A stretch of 64,000 nt of DNA from Clitopilus passeckerianus (GCA_944990035.1 CALYLX010000046.1:42372-106371); one strand, 5' to 3'; counted from the stretch's first letter, positions 11,530-23,684 are shown. Made by a program: numbers and translations. Notes: generated from the sequence alone by a model not told the origin.

Positions 11530-11682
11530 TTCTGCTGAGAGAGCCAAAAAATCGAGTTACTTGAATTGTCAAGAGTGATTATTGGTAAGTCATTTACATG
11601 AGTATTACATACAGCAGATAGAGCAAGAATTATATACGGTGTGGTATCATGGACGACTAGGTAAGTTTGTATGGTCCATCAC

Positions 11683-13210
11683 CTATTTGAGTTTGTATTT
11701 CTTTTTATACATCGCTACCAGTTTCGGAGCATCCTCCAGCAGGCTGCTCTCAGGCTCCCAAGTATCGTATTTCGGAGCATACCCCTCCCATATAACATAA
11801 TACTCCCTCTGTCCTTTCGAGTCGGTTCTGTGTTTCTGTAGCTCTCGAACCACATATCGCTTTTCGATAATAGGACCCCTCGGCGAAATACGTATCCGCT
11901 TGCGATCGGGATGCTTCCACGCTTTGGGGAGTGTTGGTTTGGAGGGGTAAGGCCTATCGTGTGGAGTGTATTTTGCCTTGATTTCCGTGCGGTCGTTTCC
12001 TTTGATTCCCGGATGTCTCTTCCGAGAATATTTGTCTACTTCACAAAGCAGATGCTCTATGTCAGCCAGATCGAGGGGTAAGTGGTCTGGTCCCAGCCCA
12101 TTGAACGTCAAGCCGAGTCGTTTGAATTCTGTGTCTTGATTCTCCTGAAACCAACGGATGATGGCCACATCAGCCTCTGGAATCGACTCTCTGGCGCGCC
12201 TGAGGACAGCCGGGCCAAAAATCTTCTGCATGCCAGAGATGGCACCAAGACCTGGAACAACAAAGTCGTTTCCGGAAAAGTTGAGCACTGGGCTATAGAG
12301 CAGATTCAGCATGAGCTGATAGGTGTTGAACTCTCCCATGCTTGCAAATGAGATTAGCCATTCGTAGACTTCAACGAGGTATTTGGCGTTGAGCAAGCGG
12401 TAGGCGAGCTCGTTTTCCATGAATGTTTCGAGCAGAATTAGATGGTTGGCATAACTCGGCTCCCGTCGATGGAAGGAGGGAAAAGGCTTCTGAAAAGCAC
12501 CGGTGTAGATGGTCCCTCCACCCTCTTTGATTCCAGTGAGGACGCGCGCATACTTGTCGTGGTCGTAGTCTTTCCATGTCAGATGTGGAGTTCCGAGCTT
12601 ACGAGTGAGAATTTCCCAGGTATCCATCTTCGTGTATAAGTTGAATAACACGACGCGGAACGTCATTTCAACCGGATGCTGGTCGCCTTTTTCGATGACT
12701 TCTCGTATGATGTATTGACTCGTCTTGTCGAGAATGCGGTAGGAGTTGCAAAAGGAATAATCCCGAAGAATTTTGTCTTCTGTCCATCTATAAGGATGCT
12801 TCGCATTAGCGTTTAAGCCCCAAATATACACAAGAAATCACTGACGGCCAAGGTTTCTGAGCCCGTCTCCGCTCGTCAATAGCATTCCGCTCAGCAGCAA
12901 AATACCAAAAGGTGTCCAGCACAACGGTCGTTTCCAACTCAACGCCTTGGATGCAGATAGTTCTGTCACTCTTCTTAGAGTTAGATTTCCTTCCTTTGGC
13001 GCTTTTGACTTGTTTAGGCGAGGCTTGTGTGATGTTCTTGAGAGGTTCACGCGTGGTAGCCTCGCCGAACTCGTCACCGGATGTCAGATCCGACCCCCAG
13101 TCAGCAGACTCATCATAGCTCTTGTTCGCTGAGGCCATGCGGACAGGCCAATTTTGGTTGCTGATGGGCGTCTGCCTGGGTGAGCGGCTACTTTTGCGGA
13201 TGGCTGGCAT
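11683..13210 (-). CDS. HMUDK/aGPT-PPlase-like helical domain fused to a chromodomain
   Basis: Two exons (13210-12842 and 12798-11683) joined by a 43-nt intron give 494 residues. The ATG at 13210 is followed by about 75 disordered, basic residues. The central part matches, from memory, the helical domain of 5-hmdU DNA kinase / alpha-glutamyl-putrescinyl-thymine pyrophosphorylase-type enzymes. Its motifs are RWTEDKILRDYSFCNSYR (residues about 127-144), MTFRVVLFNLYTKMDTWEIL, FVVPGLGAISGMQKIFG and HLLCEVDKYSRKRHP. The last 70 residues are a chromodomain (KRYVVREL, YYVIWEGYAPKYDTWEPESSL) with the three aromatic cage positions (about Y438, W460, Y463). Predicted role: modifying or recognising hydroxymethylated thymine or related bases at histone-methylated chromatin (inference). 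Alternative: a catalytically dead reader. One ACGCGT box lies upstream. Confidence 0.75.
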
Positions 13211-14022
13211 GGAGAGGATGCTTGGTGGTCAATGGCCTTTTTGGTGCAGGCGAAGCTCAGCCTGGCTTTAGTCTTGCTGCAAGGAATTCAATATAAGTCA
13301 GGGAAACGTCAATACAGAGCCTAGCTTTGGCGCACCAGTTGATAGCCCACCGAAAAAACGCGTCAATAGCACGCAGAACGGCGAATTGCCCAGAAGGACG
13401 CGGTGGAATTGAAGAATGTGTGTTTCTTGTTAGGGTCGCCTCCTCTTCCAAGCAATATTCTCACGGCATTTTGGGGCCTATCAACGACTTTGAAGGCGAG
13501 GGTTTGAGTTTTCCGCCTTTTCAATGTAGTTTCAGTGCAAAAATCCTGTAAATTCTGTGTGTCTAGAAAGTATAATATTTTATTTCTACAGGAGAGCGCG
13601 ATTGGAGAGACTGGCAAACAAGTCCTTTCAGAACTCAGGCTCCTCTTTCGCTGTATTGCCAATGTCAGAGAACGACTTACCAAAGCTTAATTCGAATCTG
13701 TATTCCAGCCGAGCTAAAATTGCGAGGTTGGGACCGACTCAATGAGAGGTCGTCAGTGCAGCCGGGCCGAATCGTCGTTGGGAGTTGTATTAGATCTGTC
13801 AGAGAGGGAGAGTGCAGACATCATTGACTCAAGAAATGACCGTTCTTATATCCTCGTAAGTTCCGAAATATGAAGAAAGGTGGTGAGGCGTTTGAGCTCA
13901 AGGTTAGGCGATATTACCACCCTGATGTTGGCTTATAAGGTTTTGGTGGTTAATTTGAGAAAAGGTAATCCATGCTTCCTTTCATACGAACTAAAACGTA
14001 CATGATTGCTATATTTGACAAG
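13211..14022. other. intergenic region, one ACGCGT box, no gene recognised
   Basis: About 800 bp between two minus-strand genes. It should hold the promoter of the chromodomain gene (near 13210) and the terminator of the Mo-cofactor gene (near 14023). One ACGCGT occurs at 13358-13363, about 150 bp upstream of the chromodomain gene. A 106-codon minus-strand frame at 13363-13683 lacks recognisable motifs and I do not call it. Confidence 0.5.
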
Positions 14023-16438
14023 TTATAAAGCCTGAAGTTCGCCGATCACGATAACGTCAACTTGAGAACCTGCTTCGAGGACATCCACCCCAGCCTCGCC
14101 CTTCAGCGGGAGAACCACTAGCCCGTTTGCCCCACTCAAGCTTGCAACGCGGCTGGACCTTTGTCCGCCAGTCGTGAAAGCCTTTATTCCACCATTTCCA
14201 ACCTTCAGAATTACACGATGGAACTCCAAGCGAGGATCCAGCCTCGTAGGAGATTGCAGCTGGGGACGCTAGGATCAGAAACTTGTACAAGGATATACGT
14301 ATATGCTTTACATACCTCTGCTTTCACCCGAGGCAGTTGTGCCTTCGACCATTCCCACCCAGCCATCAGTCTCAACGTAGGAAGTACGAAAGTATAAAAT
14401 GTGACCAAAGCAGATGCGGGATTACCAGGGAGTGCGAAAACGGGCTTGGCTTTTACTCCATTCGCCGACTGACCCTCCACTGCTGGGACAGGTATGGTCG
14501 CGAATGTAGTAGGTTTGCCAGGCTTGATAGTGACTCTGCCAAAATGGACGGTCCCCCCGAAGTGTCTCTCGATTATAGGTTTGAGCAGGTCCGTGGGGCC
14601 CATAGACGTGCCTCCAGTTGTGAGGAGGATATCTGCTAGCTGAATCCCTTTCCGCATCGCTTCTACGTGGGCATCGATCCTACGCGAACTGTCAAACAAA
14701 GAAGAGAAAGATACCGTCGAAGACTCAACTTGTCCGGAACGATGCCAAGATCGAGTACGTCATATCCCATACTCTCAAGGGCTGCCCGAAGGGAAGGTCG
14801 GTTGGTATCAAAGACCCCGCCCCACCCGTTGCCTGATAATGAAGTGGGCTGCTGAAGATCAATAATTTCGTTTCCTGTACTGAGGATAGCGATAACGGGC
14901 TTTTTCACAACTTCGACCTACAATAGGTTGTGTGAGGCAGCCAAACCAAAGTTGATATTCATCCTACCTCCTTCCTGCCGACGAAAGCCAGAGTTCCGAT
15001 CTCACCACCGACGCTGCCAAGTAGTTCTCCTTTATGCAGCACAAGGTCTCCTTTGAGGGCATCCGAGCCTGGAGCACGTATGTTTTCCCCAGCTGGAACT
15101 TGTGCTAGGGTCTCGATCTCCTTCTCCTCTCCATCCTCTCCCTCTTCTCCCGAGAATGTTGAAACAAGGCGCGTATCTTCGACCATGATCACTGCGTCCG
15201 CACCTGCTGGGATCGGACCGCCTGTGTTTACCCGATAGACTGAGCCTGCGGGAATAGGATCCAAAAGAGTGTGCGTTTGGGTCGTCAGCACTTTGTACGT
15301 TCCTGGTTGATCGGTAGCTAGCAGGGATTAGGATCTATAGTAGATGACACCTGGAAACACTCACATCTAATCGCATATCCATCGACGTTGGTGGTGCTAG
15401 TTGGTGGAGCATCCTGAGGAGCGTGAACATCGGAAGCAAGGATATGGCCTCGTAGGTCGGGTGTAACCTGGTGAAGAATCTCGGTATCATAGAAGCAGCT
15501 AGAAGCTAAAGCCCCGTACGGCTTTTTTCTCAACCGGAAGCACTTCGACATGCTTCTGTATCAGTTGGAGTGCATTCTCATACGAAATCAGTGGATAAGG
15601 AGAGTGCCTATGGCGAGCAGAAACTAAAGAACGAAGAAACATCAGCGAAATTTCTTCAGAAGTTGGAGTCAGAAACATACCAGGTGCAGAGGGATCATGA
15701 GAGACCGTTGACCTGGGCTGAGGTATGTTATGTCCATGGTTGTGTCCACCCGTAGCATGGTGATGGTGGTGGTGGTCATGGCCATGTGTATGCCCTTTTG
15801 CACTGTGCCCACCAGCAGCCAATTCGGCATGCACCTGTTTCCCGGAACCGCCTCTGATCAGTTCAACAGCGTGATCAACAAGTCCACCAGCAAACAAGGC
15901 CTCCAGGTTTTCCTTAACTGCCTTCACGCTCCCAGGAAGGGTGACCACAAGTGTGTTCCCGATGGTCCCTGCGATGGGCCTGGAGAGGGCCGCCAAAGGA
16001 GTATGTTTGAGAGAAGTCGAAAGGAGAACATGTACTAGGCCTGAGGCCTCACGCTCAAGTAGTGGTTTGATAGCCTAGTCATGTCACTCAGGATTGGCAG
16101 CCCTGCAGTTGCATGTACCGTGATAACACACCTCGGGTGTCATATCTCTAACTCCAAATCCGGTGCCTCCTGTGGTGATTATCCAGTCCACGTCGCCTGC
16201 ACTTGCCCATTTAGAGACGACAGTTCTGATAGCCAGTAGATCATCTGGAACAATTGCATTGTGAGTGGATGTGAATCCACTACGAGTGTTCAGAATCTCC
16301 TTGATAGTCGGACCTGACTTGTCGGCGGCGGCATTAGTTGCAGCAGTATCGCTAACTAAGGACAATGAAGCCTGTGAAAGGATAGGATCAAGAGAGTGCT
16401 AACCGACCTGTGAGGACTGCAACGCGAATCGAGCTCAT
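14023..16438 (-). CDS. molybdopterin adenylyl/molybdotransferase, fused gephyrin/Cnx1 type
   Basis: Final two steps of molybdenum-cofactor synthesis in one chain. The ATG at 16438 gives MSSIRVAVLT. The N-terminal MogA/MoaB-like domain (VSDTAATNAAADKSGP, DWIITTGGTGFGVRDMTPE, IAGTIGNTLVVTLPGSV) adenylylates molybdopterin. The C-terminal MoeA-like domain (TSTTNVDGYAIR, GGPIPAGADAVIMVEDT, LSTGNEIID, DILLTTGGTSMGPTDLLKP, ALPGNPASALVTF) inserts molybdate. It ends with a domain IV (GQRSSRVASLSGANGLVVLP) and a stop at 14023. The linker carries a striking His-rich run (HTHGHDHHHHHHATGG) near the end of the first domain. Several short introns. Domain order matches gephyrin rather than plant Cnx1, in which MoeA comes first. 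Confidence 0.93.
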
Positions 16439-16575
16439 CGTTGTCGTCGATCAGAAAGTTCAAGTTCAGAACGAAATGCTCACGGGCCCAGGTATCTGGC
16501 GTCACTACGAACTGGATTTTCAAAGGTTGAATTCTACACTAATACATACATATACCGGTCAGTATACTATTGTTT

Positions 16576-18189
16576 TCACTGCTTCTCTTGATCGAGGCAC
16601 ATAGTGCGATAACAGGAATTCAACTTTCGAAGGTGTGGCATCAAGTCAATAAATGAGATACCTAGGGCGGTTCCTCTATTATCCTCATCATTTTCCTCTA
16701 CGATATCCCAGATATCAAATTCGCAATCTGGTCCTGTTAATTCGGCCAGGTAGATGGCGATATCCGGGATGTCATCCTTATTTACGGTGAGGCCTACGGA
16801 CAGTGATTTGAGCCTAGGAACCTGAGTAGGAATTAATCGGGCGGGTGGAATAGTCGGGTTGATTACAAGGCTGATGCATTCAAGCGCTGGGCAAGATTGC
16901 AGGAGGTCTGGTAGGACATCAACGGTGACTGAAACCTGATTTGAGCACGGAGCTGAGGATTTTGGAGACAGATAAAGCACTCTCAACAGGGGTAAAGCAT
17001 GGGCGAGTCGATGAATGTCGTTGTTGGTCATTTCTATGATGCTGGGAAAGTCGAGATGTAGCCTACGAAGATGGTGGCAATTGAGGAGAGGTTCAATCTC
17101 TGTGAAAGGTAGGGGTTCTTTTACTTCGGCGCCTTTGGTACAATGCTTCTTGAAAGCATTTACAACCAGTTCTTCGATTGGAAGTGTGCAGTTTCCAATG
17201 GATTCGAATAACGCTTGTGAATGGTCGATAAAATCACTAGGCCCCAACTGGATATTGATAAATCGAAGACTTGGAGGAAATGCTACTAGCTGAAAGAACT
17301 TGATGATATCGGCAGATCGGGCATGGAAGTCGATAACCTTGAGCGAAGGATATCCATTGGGCTGGCCGAAGGGGCTATAGTCAATGACTGCAAGCGCGTC
17401 GGGGCGAAAACGCTGGAAATCGGCAATGCTCGAGGACCGTATTTCCCTCAAAGACGAGCATGTCGACAAAGCATCCAATGCTTCAGTTGAAAGAAGTTGA
17501 TCTGCTAGGACCAAAGATTCTAGGCTAGAGATCTTGGGTAGAGATTTTGCAAGAGTCTGCTGGATGCGAGCGTCACGGTGTCTACAGCGAAACTTAATGG
17601 TCAATAGTCTAGGGCAGCGCGTTGAAAGCGCTGGAAAGAAGTTAATTATGTCATGGAGGCGATCGTCCGACACAGGTCCTTGTTCCGGAAGTTGGATTGA
17701 TATGTATTCAAGTTTTGGGGAAAGTAGAGGGAGGCAATAGATGAGTTGCAGGGAGCAAAGCCAACGAATGTGGGTAAGATTTGGGAGAAGGTACGGTGTT
17801 GGATTAGATATCACGGCCGTAATAAGATCTCCAGAAAAGCTTATTTGCGAATCTCCAACAAGCAAGTCCTCAACCCGTTCGGCATAGAAACAAAAACGAT
17901 CCCGACGAGTATAGGAAGGGAGAACCACCTTCGGCGAGTAAACTTATCAGCCTGCCGCATGACAAGAAGCAGAGATCCCAACCTTTTGTTTCTTGATCTC
18001 CAATAGCGAGAGCAAGGGCGTCAAATCGTGCAGTTCCCTCCAGAGGATGGCGGCCGTGATTCGGTGCCACTTCTGGCAGATACGAGCACAAACGACTCTG
18101 TCGTGCTTCTCAGAGAGTTCCAGGATCCGCCTTATGATCTGCAGGGAGTCGAGAGCTGCCTGTGTGTAGCTGCCAACAGTGGTATGCAT
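16576..18189 (-). CDS. F-box/LRR-type protein A
   Basis: Two exons with an intron of about 40 nt near 17949-17990. The ATG at 18189 begins a short N-terminal region with an F-box-like element (RRILELSEKHDRVVCARICQKWHR, then LWRELHDLTPLLSLL). The second exon (to 16576) is a long, Leu-rich array without a sharp consensus (YLLPNLTHIRWL, SLESLVLADQLL, SLREIRSSS). Basidiomycete F-box proteins of this shape are predicted substrate receptors of SCF ubiquitin ligases; no substrate can be read here. It lies 158 bp from a paralogue on the same strand that shares the LLPNLTH element. Confidence 0.8.
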
Positions 18190-18347
18190 GGCATTCGACT
18201 TGGAAGTTATCGATCAACGTGACAGCCAGAACCCTGATGATGATATGCTATTGGCGCTGTTTATTTGTTTCTCTGACTCTAACAGATAATCATGCTCAAA
18301 ATAAATTGTTTATTACTTAGATATACACTGGTAATTGCTTGATATTG

Positions 18348-19993
18348 TCACGTAAACCCGTGGTGTTTGTCCAGCTCCCTCACATATGAAACAAGTTCGT
18401 GAACAAGAGGGGAGCAAGCACTTCCAGAAGCGCTAGGATTTAGCTCTGCGACGAATCTAGCATTGATCCCGCACTGTCGGGTCGTCATCCTAGCAATGAA
18501 TATTGCCAGCTCGTAGGGGTCGTTTTCTGGCTTCAGGAAGCCCAATCTAAGGGATTGGAGGCAGGAAAGCCGCCACTTCGGGAATGTTCGCACAGGGGGA
18601 GGCGACCTGGATGGGTCAATAACAAGGTGCAGTCTTTGTATTTCGGGCCAAAATTGCGCTACCTTAGCAAGGCCCGTGGGGGAGGCCAACTGGCTGGTGA
18701 CACCTCGAGGCAGATTCTTGAAGTTTGGGAATATACGAAGGTCTGTCATTTTGGGCCAGGCTTGAGCCAGATCAACGAGCTGATCATCGGTTGTCTCCAC
18801 AAAACATGGTAGCAAGAGTGTAAACCGCTGCAGGCGCTTGCACTCCATCAAAGGCCTGAGGGTGCTAAAAGGGAGGGTCGTGGTTAGGTCGGGCGGTACT
18901 TCACCATACGATTCAATGGTGAGATTTTCTAGGGAAGGAAGGTTATATCCAATGGCTTGGAAAACAAAGTTTGCCTGGAGGAGAACGTCTGAAGGAGCTA
19001 GGCGGAAGCCCAAGCTCCGGAGGCTGGGGGGAAAAGCCTTTGTTTCTAACAATTTAACGATGGCATCCACTGTGGTGTTTACTTCCAGATGGTTAAGAGA
19101 TTGAAAGGCGCCGTTGGTCTTAAATATGGTGTATTCCGTTACGTGGCTTTGGTTGAGATCTGGCCGATCGGCTAGGACCTCGCCCGATAAGCTGGATATT
19201 TTGATGGAATTCAACATAGAGCATGCAGCCAAGGAAGCGAGGATGCTGGCAGTCAGCAGTCGATCCGGCAAGTACACTCTCTTGAGAGAGTGCAATTTTG
19301 ACAAGAAATCGGCAAGAGCGCGGTCCAAGATTACCTCGAAATGAGAGGATTCAACTTTCAGCTCCTCGAGGAAGGGGCAGATCCTCGAAACGATGGCTAG
19401 CAGACTCTCAAACGTCTCCCAATATGTGGTGCTAGACGCTTCTACGGCGGGGGGAACGATGCGAATGGAGAACGATGTGATTTTGGGCGAGAGAAAGGTG
19501 ACAACGTGTGCAACAGGTAGTTGAGACTTCCATTCAAGGTGCGTGAGGTTGGGGAGCAGGTACTGCATAGGTTTCATAGAAAGAAGTTGGAACGTTGCCT
19601 CATTTGCCCATGCTCGAGCTGATGTCCCAACACTGAGCGATCTCACCCGCTTGGCATGGAACGACAGGCGACCCCAGCGATCTTCCGTTGCAAGGAGGTA
19701 TCTTTGACGAGGCTGCGCTGGTTTAGGCAAAGTGATATGGAAAAGTAATTTAGACCGACCATATTATCTACACCCCACAACATTCTGAAGAGCACGACAG
19801 GCTCTTTCAGATGGCGCCACAACTCATCGATGGCTGCTTCATACCAATGCTTGGAAACGAGAGCACAAGCAGCACGACTTCTGATTGGTAAAAATCCAAT
19901 AACCAGTCTCAAGACATGAGGGATTGTAAGGGCCAGGTAAGGACCTGGAATGGTTGGGATTTGTTCAATGCAATTGAGGTCGTTGGTGTTCAT
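18348..19993 (-). CDS. F-box/LRR-type protein B
   Basis: Neighbour and paralogue of the gene at 16576-18189. The first in-frame ATG is at 19993 (MNTNDLNCIEQIP). An F-box-like region follows (HVLRLVIGFLPIRSRAACALVSKHWYEAAIDELW). After one intron near 19740 the long Leu-rich array runs to the stop at 18348 (LSFHAKRVRSLSVG, YLLPNLTHLEW, SLRSLGFRLAPSDVL). Shared landmarks with protein A are the RV-x-x-L-x-VG motif, LLPNLTH and PPSLR...LGPSD/LAPSD, but overall identity looks low. The pair is probably an old tandem duplication. SCF receptor role inferred. Confidence 0.8.
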
Positions 19994-20103
19994 CGCTTTG
20001 CCTGGTGAAGATGCCAAGCGATTGAGCGAAACCCATCGAGTTCTAGTTCAGGGCAGGTTTATATGCAAGGAACAGTGACTAGACATTTACATGTTGCTTC
20101 AAC

Positions 20104-21261
20104 TCAAAGACCAAGGTCCTCCATTCGTAATGTAAGACTAATATTTTCCTGCACTCCATCTACCAGCTCCTGGGCCATCGAAACATTGGATAATCTTGCT
20201 TGCAAGACAGGCAGGCAGGCCTTGAATAGGTTGATGGCCTGCGAGCGAGGCGTATGTGCTTCAGATGGGCCGCCATCAGCTTGAACCATTGCAATAAAGC
20301 CTAAGATACAGTCCTGCAAGTCTTTTCCTTTTTTCTCAAGTTCTTCTACGGAAAAGAGTCAGTCTAGGAGGGTGGCAAGACTGCCAGTTACCATACCAAG
20401 GGTATCAAGCATCTCACTATATACTTGCAATGGTTCCTCATCCTGGACAACATCATCGACGTCTCGTGATGCTAGCTGTAGAGCTTCATGTTCGGCATGA
20501 GAACATAGGTCTCCATGCACGACGAATGCCCTCATAAGGCTGGGAGCACTTGTCAGTGCCTGCAATGGGTTGAGGGCGTGGTCTTCCGTAGGGAAACAGG
20601 GGCACGTACACTGTCTTCACCCGAACGAACACCTGTCGCCTGTTCAGCATCTTCATGAGTATTGTCCGCTAAGAGGTCCAGTTCCTCCCGTAGTTTCGCG
20701 GTTAATGCATTAGCGTCTCCTTCAGACCCGAAGCAAGCTTCAAGGGTCGATGCAATGGCTAACCAAGAAGTCTTGGTAGGTTCGGAAGCATTACTCTTAG
20801 TCGAATGCTCATCCGAATTCGCAACCTCCTTAATCTGGTCCGGTGTTTCAATCGCTTGCTCAGAGGCGAGATCTGGCTGGCGGCCGGATGCGTTTTCGAA
20901 CAGTTCGCCTTCGGATTGAAGGCCAGAATCATGTTTAATCGCCTCAGATAACTTAGGATTTTCCGATGGAGTTTTGGCCTCGAGAGCAGTACTGCCTTGC
21001 AAGGAGCTGGTGGCATCGGTGGCCGTTGAAGACGGTGGATCACTGGTGGTTAAAGGTTTTGTTGTGATAGTCCGTCCTGAACATATTCAGCTGGTATATC
21101 GTTGTTCTGCAGGAGTATCCGACTGTACCACGCGAAGCATCTGATTCTGAAGGCTCTTGTATTGTCGTTGACATGGTGGAAATCGTGGCGGCAGTCAGAG
21201 CAACCAGCGCGAGGCGACAAAGTATTTTCGAACTCCGCTCCCACCTTCCTTCCCCAAGCAT
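20104..21261 (-). CDS. acidic hypothetical protein
   Basis: Spliced minus-strand gene of unknown function. Visible pieces: an N-terminal exon with ATGs at 21261 or 21174 (MSTTIQEPSESDASR); a Ser/Glu-rich exon (about 21040-20620) with TSWLAIASTLEACFG and AKLREELDLLADNTHEDAEQ; a helical exon (MRAFVVHGDLCSHAEHEA, DDVVQDEEPLQVYSEML); and a last exon ending LRMEDLGL at 20104. Splice sites between the first two exons are not certain, so the start is only provisional. I recognise no named domain. Helical C-terminal repeats could mediate protein contacts. It is divergent from the acyltransferase at 21412. Confidence 0.6.
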
Positions 21262-21411
21262 TCTGCATCAAGCGACTCTGCTCGCTGTGCCGCCTGGCGA
21301 GCAAGCTTTGAGCACTGAAATTCTTGTTCTATCGGCTTCACATTCCCTGTAATCTACTGCCACCATCTACCTCTGGAATTATTTTTTCATAGACATTCTT
21401 CATCCTCAATT

Positions 21412-22782
21412 ATGGCCATGGCATTCTTAGGCTCCATCATACGGCCAGTTGCCTACGTTTCCGTCCCATTCCTCCTCCTCCGTTCTTTCGCCTCGAAGTC
21501 TGCAGTAGGAAGATACTATATCAGACAAGGAATCTATGTGACCACAATGATGACAGTGGCTGCCTGCAGCGCGGTTATTGCTGCAGGCATGTGCGTAATT
21601 GGCAGTCGCTTTGACGTGAATTTCGTGGTCGCGCGAACTTTCTATTCCGTGGCAAGTCGGGCACTGGAACTAACGGTGGAGGTCGAGGGAGAGGAACACC
21701 TTGGCACACGACCTGCGGTCATGATGGCGAACCACCAGACAATGCTGGATATCCTCATTGTAGGAAGGTGAGCATTCAAATTCAGTCAAACCCTTTCTCC
21801 GTCTATGCATTACTCTGCCACACGTCCACCTGACTCCACCCTATTCATCTGCTCCATTCATCTTCCTCATTCTTCCCGTTCTCTTTCCGAATCTTTCAAA
21901 CTCATGATATTGCTCGTTGGCTAGGTTGATGCCGAAACAGGCCTCGATAATGGCTAAAAAGTCGCTTCAATTCACACCACTAGGCCCATTCATGACTATG
22001 TCCGGCGCGATTTTTATCGATAGAGGCAACAATCACCGTGCTGTCCAATCTCTCTCAGCAGCCAGTGCGCTTATGCGGCGGCTCCGGTTATCCTTATGGA
22101 TTTTCCCTGAAGGCACCAGGACAAGTCAAGAGGTACCTGACGTTCGCCCACTCAAGAAAGGAGGCTTCCATCTGGCGATCCAAGCGGGTATTCCAATAAT
22201 ACCCATCGTAACAGAGAACTACTGGAGACTCTACCACAAGGGTGTATTCGAGAGTGGAAATATCAAGGTTCGAGGTAAGTCGCCGATCAGACATGCATCT
22301 TCCGCCTTCTTTTGCTTTTGTGGTTCCTCATCCTGAGATCTAACTTTTTCATCCTTCCAGTTCTACCACCTGTCCCAACGGCGGGTCTCACCGTCGATGA
22401 TATCCCGGATCTAATAGCGCGTGTGCACAATCAAATGTTGACCGCGCTACGCGAAATATCCGTCAATCCCACACCCGTGGTTGACAACGAGTCTGAAAAG
22501 CCCAAAACAGAGGAGAAGGAGCCGACGGCTCTGAAGCCATTGCTCGCACCCTCTACCCCGCAGGAAGGCGAACAGGGATCTGACAGTACTCCCAGCTCGC
22601 CTGCGACCGGCCCGAAGGATTCACCGTCAATACCTGCTAGAGGCGACGTCACCGCTTCATCGTCCTCTTCGCTGGCCTCTTCGTTCTCTGGGTCAACGCT
22701 CTCCGGCCTTTCGGATGTAGGCGAGGTAGGTGTTGATACGGAGGAGGACGAAGGAATGATAATGGTTGGGAGACCCTCATAG
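21412..22782 (+). CDS. 1-acyl-sn-glycerol-3-phosphate acyltransferase (SLC1/PlsC family)
   Basis: Converts lysophosphatidic acid to phosphatidic acid in glycerolipid synthesis, in ER or lipid-droplet membranes. Exons 21412-21767, 21925-22274 and 22361-22782 join in frame. N-terminal membrane segments (VAYVSVPFLLLRSF, VTTMMTVAACSAVIAAGM) precede the catalytic NH-x4-D box (NHQTMLD), the GAIFIDRGN block and the FPEGTR acyl-acceptor motif, then IPIIPIVTENY. The C-terminus beyond about residue 270 is a Ser/Glu-rich disordered tail that yeast Slc1 lacks. The start is the first ATG of the frame; a second ATG lies two codons on. Confidence 0.94.
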
Positions 22783-23582
22783 AGACCCAATATTTATCTC
22801 TGTTAACAAAAGGATGATAAATGGATGTCAGTACTTACTTCCTTATGCATTAGGTTTTCAAAGAGGATGTTAGATGTTTGAGCTTTATCTGTAAGCTCCG
22901 AAACCCTGGTTTCTCTCGGATGTTATGGTATACCCCCTTTCACCTAGGTATACTTCCTCCCTGGGCCAGAGCAATGGTCGCAATTTTCTGCCTTACGATC
23001 GCCGTTCCTACAAAGCTACTCCAACGCATGTGCGATGACGAGGCTGACGGCCAAGACCCATGTGCGATGCCTCATTCGTCCTTGCGCGGCGCATGCCAAC
23101 TCCCGGTAGATACCCTTAGAGCGGGGTTGAACTGCTTTGACCAATAGCAAAGGACAGCGCATACAATGATTTCGGGACACCCAGAAGGATTGGTGAAGCA
23201 ACCACGGATGATCTCGGATGAGTAGTTGTGGCTGAGAAACCTCCTTTGTGTATAAGGAGGAATGGACGCACGTTTGTTCTAAATTGGACTGGACTAGGCT
23301 TAAAGGCATACGAAAGCAACAATGACTCCTCAGATGTTTTTTACTTGCAATTTTGAGGATTTTTGTTTAAAATTGATTTTAAATGCCATTTCTATTACCC
23401 CGGCTTATACTGCCAGCAGGTGACCGAAGCGACGGATCAGCCTATTTTGCAGGGTAAATAAGGTTTTAGGGCCGAGAAGACATGGGGGTTCCTTAAAATT
23501 TCAGAAATGGCTAAGCCCGCAAGCGAACGTTGGATCCTATTTGAGCGCTCGGGGGAGTGGTAGACACATACTCGATTTGGCC
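22783..23582. other. intergenic region, no gene recognised
   Basis: About 800 bp between two plus-strand genes. Short frames occur on both strands but none shows a recognisable motif or splice pattern. It should contain the acyltransferase terminator and the phosphodiesterase promoter. Confidence 0.5.
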
Positions 23583-23684
23583 ATGTTTCCATTTCTTATA
23601 AAATCCAGTCTGACTTACGCTAGACTGGCACTCCTCCGTACCCCGCTTTCGACCCGTACTCCCTCTCGTAATCTCTCTTTCGCA

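Noticed and set aside
11683..11895. Chromodomain as remnant of a chromovirus integrase
   Set aside because: No reverse transcriptase, integrase core or LTR nearby; the domain is in frame with an intact host-type protein.
13363..13683. Possible small gene in the spacer before the chromodomain gene
   Set aside because: Weak frame, no motif, overlaps the expected promoter.
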